A program made the translations under genes and the position numbers. From Polynucleobacter sp. MG-5-Ahmo-C2 (GTDB lineage Bacteria > Pseudomonadota > Gammaproteobacteria > Burkholderiales > Burkholderiaceae), in assembly GCF_018687735.1 (NCBI RefSeq), contig NZ_CP061304.1:992001-1056000 (forward strand): DNA of 64,000 bases, written 5' to 3'. The notes beneath the pieces were generated by a model. It searched no databases and was not told where the DNA came from. It worked only from the letters and a program-made list of their open reading frames with translations. This document shows, piece after piece, positions 62,224 through 64,000 of the stretch; positions within the stretch are counted from its first letter, which is position 1, and every line of letters starts with the position of its first letter.

Positions 62224-63123
62224 TTACTCACTAGATTTTGTATTGAGCCAGCCCACCAGCACCTGAACCGCTTCACTACTGATACCCTGCCACTGCTCTT
62301 GATCAACCCTGGGGTCACCAAGGACACTCGTCAGTTTTGCGCTCATAGCTGTTTTGAGGTCCTCTGGTGGCTTAACCCCTTTCCAGGCCAGCAGCAAGGC
62401 ATCGGTAAAAAGTATTTTGGTTTCGGGATGGCGAAATTGATTTTGGGCTTGAATGCCCCAATCAAATGCCAGGTGGATATAGTCTGTCTGTCGTCTTTTT
62501 TCTTTAGGGAACTTCAACAATTCAATCAAGGCACTTTGGGCAAAGACAGTTGCTGGAAATCCTGGCCATAGATCAAATTGATTAATCCACCCCATCAACC
62601 CCCGTTTTGTTTTGAGGATGGATTCAGCAATGCATTTAGGTCCATCCGCAGTACTGAAGAGATTTAAATCATGGGTCAAGGAGTTGAGGGCAGTGCCAGA
62701 TTTAATGGCACCACCGGTAAAAAAACCTTGCGCTACGTGCGCTAGCTTTTCAAACACAGGGTCATTGGGCTTAAAGTGATAGAGATAAACATAGAAAAGG
62801 GGCTCAGCCCATTTCATAGCCCTCTTGGCGATCTTGAGAGAGCGTGGCAGATGCATCTCAAAATATTCGTTTAAATAATCAGCTCGATTGGATAGGCTGC
62901 GCTCTGGCTCAAGCCAAATGGCATAGGGAAAATAACGCCAATAGCGTTGATCTACTTGATGACCCGAAAGCTGCGCCAATGAGAAGCGAATAAAAGTACG
63001 CTCACCTACCGCAAAAATATCGGGTGGGAGGCCCATTCTTTCAATCGATATTTTTTGTGAAGCAATCCTTTGCGCAGCGCTAGCTAGCAGAGGAAAATCT
63101 TCTGGTAATACCGCTAAGTTCAT
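62224..63123 (-). CDS. ZorC/EH-signature-like protein (short form), possible defense component
   Basis: A 299-residue protein. The N-terminal half is helical with aromatic-rich blocks (YWRYFPYAIWLEPERSL, FYVYLYHFKPND). Near the end it reads LGDPRVDQEQWQGIS, then AVQVLVGWL (Gly269 to Leu293), which resembles, from memory, the GDPR...W...WL segment of EH-signature ZorC proteins. Those are roughly 500-600 residues, and the conserved Glu/His half should follow, but here the gene stops six residues after WL. The start overlaps the stop of the ZorB-like gene by four bases. Not certain: an HMM search is needed. Confidence 0.5.
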   Translation of the reverse strand: MNLAVLPEDFPLLASAAQRIASQKISIERMGLPPDIFAVGERTFIRFSLAQLSGHQVDQRYWRYFPYAIWLEPERSLSNRADYLNEYFEMHLPRSLKIAKRAMKWAEPLFYVYLYHFKPNDPVFEKLAHVAQGFFTGGAIKSGTALNSLTHDLNLFSTADGPKCIAESILKTKRGLMGWINQFDLWPGFPATVFAQSALIELLKFPKEKRRQTDYIHLAFDWGIQAQNQFRHPETKILFTDALLLAWKGVKPPEDLKTAMSAKLTSVLGDPRVDQEQWQGISSEAVQVLVGWLNTKSSE

Positions 63124-63956
63124 TTTGACAATATAGGCTTGCTATTCGGAGCCTGAATTGCATTACTGCTTGGTGTAGGAGTAGCTGCAGGCATTGTTGG
63201 GGCTGTTGGAGTGCTAGCAGCATCTAAAGCCTCTCTAGCCGCTTTGCCTTTTTTGGAATCCGGCTTGAACGCTAAGATAAAGCGCAACTCTACCCGACGG
63301 CTTTTTTCTGCATCTTCTAAGCCGAAGCTTTTGACTACCCGCTTATCGGCATAAGAGCTAATGCCAAAAACATCTAACTTGCGCTCATTTTGATAGGACT
63401 GAGGCTTGCCCTCAGTCAGCACTTCGTAAACTGCACGTGCGCGATCTAAACCCAGGTGCCAGTTGGTGTAATTACCCTGTTGAAGCGGCTTAGAATCGGT
63501 ATGGCCTTCAATAAAAATGGTTTCAATCTCTGCCTCCTCATCATTGGGTGGGCAGTCTAATGGTCTGGCCGCTCTTTCTGAGTGGACATAGCAAGGCAGA
63601 ATCTTAATTAAAGACTCTCTTGCCTTTTTTAATGTCTGAGTGGAATTGTCATTCAGAACAGCACTGTTAAACCCAAACAAAGCATCTGCTGGTAAACCAA
63701 TGACGCCCGATTGTGGATCAATCACCACATTCAGGCCGGCCTCTTTAAACTTTTGCCCGATGATCAACACGGCGCTAGCAAGGGGATCATTCACACTCTC
63801 GCCTCTTTGAATAGAATCGACCCGCTGAGAGAGCATCACCACCATGATGATGAAAACAAACAATAAGCCAATCATCAGATCACTTGCCGAAGCAAGATAG
63901 CCAGCTTCTTCAACCTTTTCAGATTGTTTATTGTGGCTTGATGGTAAAAAAATCAT
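63120..63956 (-). CDS. MotB/ZorB-like OmpA-domain membrane protein
   Basis: A 278-residue inner-membrane protein. A single helix (about 25-43) contains Asp26 in SASDLMIGLLFVFI, the place of the ion-carrying aspartate of MotB/ZorB. It is followed by an OmpA/MotB peptidoglycan-binding domain (residues about 85-228) with FGFNSAVLND, IEGHTD (150-154), NWHLGLDRARAVYEVL and SRRVELRF, and a Pro/Ala/Thr tail. The ATG is nine bases from a stop of an upstream frame. As part of a motor-like complex with an MotA/ZorA partner, presumably just outside the window, it would anchor to the cell wall. Confidence 0.8.
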   Translation of the reverse strand: MIFLPSSHNKQSEKVEEAGYLASASDLMIGLLFVFIIMVVMLSQRVDSIQRGESVNDPLASAVLIIGQKFKEAGLNVVIDPQSGVIGLPADALFGFNSAVLNDNSTQTLKKARESLIKILPCYVHSERAARPLDCPPNDEEAEIETIFIEGHTDSKPLQQGNYTNWHLGLDRARAVYEVLTEGKPQSYQNERKLDVFGISSYADKRVVKSFGLEDAEKSRRVELRFILAFKPDSKKGKAAREALDAASTPTAPTMPAATPTPSSNAIQAPNSKPILSK

Positions 63957-63965
63957 GGTGCTGTT

Positions 63966-64000
63966 CTAACTTTGATGGAGATATCCGTTTAAGTCTTTGG
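63966..64000 (-). CDS. C-terminal end of an upstream gene (partial; tentative)
   Basis: The minus-strand frame ending with TAG at 63968-63966 is open to the edge and reads KDLNGYLHQS. If real it is the last part of a gene that starts beyond the window and ends nine bases before the ZorB-like start, as would be expected of a MotA/ZorA-like partner. Eleven codons are too few to identify it. Confidence 0.3.
   Translation of the reverse strand, partial: KDLNGYLHQS

Noticed and set aside
63120..63956. Flagellar MotB
   Set aside because: No flagellar genes nearby, a different helix sequence, and an overlap with a ZorC-like partner make a flagellar stator protein unlikely.

Overview
This looks like a chromosomal segment of a free-living betaproteobacterium of the order Burkholderiales, most likely Polynucleobacter or a close relative. 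That assignment is inferred from gene content: two Bug-type tricarboxylate-transporter receptors, the gmk-rpoZ-spoT order, a molybdenum NAD-dependent formate dehydrogenase, a small sox cluster, tightly packed genes and moderate GC. No marker-gene phylogeny was possible. There are no rRNA genes, CRISPR arrays, complete insertion sequences or prophage genes. No intergenic gap exceeds about 300 bases.

Layout. 1-4917 (minus): an MCE lipid-transport operon (STAS-permease, ATPase, MCE protein, lipoprotein), followed by an atypical SDR protein and a cut-off FtsX-like permease. 5040-12515: tRNA-Arg, greB, then spoT, rpoZ, gmk and yicC on the minus strand, divergent from rph, rdgB and hemW (RNA and nucleotide housekeeping). 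12545-19571: acyl-CoA enzymes, a Bug receptor, a secreted alkylsulfatase-like hydrolase, a patatin lipoprotein and a small HTH protein. 19655-28056: tRNA-Ser(UGA), an FAD oxidoreductase, pgi, a phosphohexomutase, and nadA and nadC facing nadB, so all dedicated steps of de novo NAD synthesis sit within 4 kb. 28070-32801: NAD-dependent formate dehydrogenase, with its two diaphorase subunits fused. 32977-41806: small envelope proteins, tRNA-Ser(GGA), acs, a class I fumarase, murI, tonB-exbB-exbD and tRNA-Leu. 41941-50942: a penicillin-acylase-family protein, purU, a soxXYZA cluster and an IorAB-like molybdenum hydroxylase. 51096-56193: lrgAB, an aminotransferase, a second Bug receptor and gamma-glutamyltransferase. 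56195-64000: the most accessory-looking part, with a toxin-antitoxin-like pair, a Pif1-like helicase next to a formylglycine-generating-enzyme-fold protein, an alanine-rich coiled coil, tRNA-His, dusA, a bacterial eRF1-like protein and, at the right edge, a MotB/ZorB-like OmpA protein translationally coupled to a protein that resembles a shortened ZorC.

The genes describe an aerobic heterotroph that can draw extra electrons from formate and possibly reduced sulfur, scavenges organic acids through Bug receptors, and activates acetate. The strongest candidate for an undescribed system is the ZorBC-like pair at 62224-63956, whose upstream partner lies outside the window. Other points of interest are a SoxY without the usual C-terminal glycine motif, an 8-bp palindrome found twice at the toxin-antitoxin-like locus, and a promoter-led small ORF carrying an in-frame stop.
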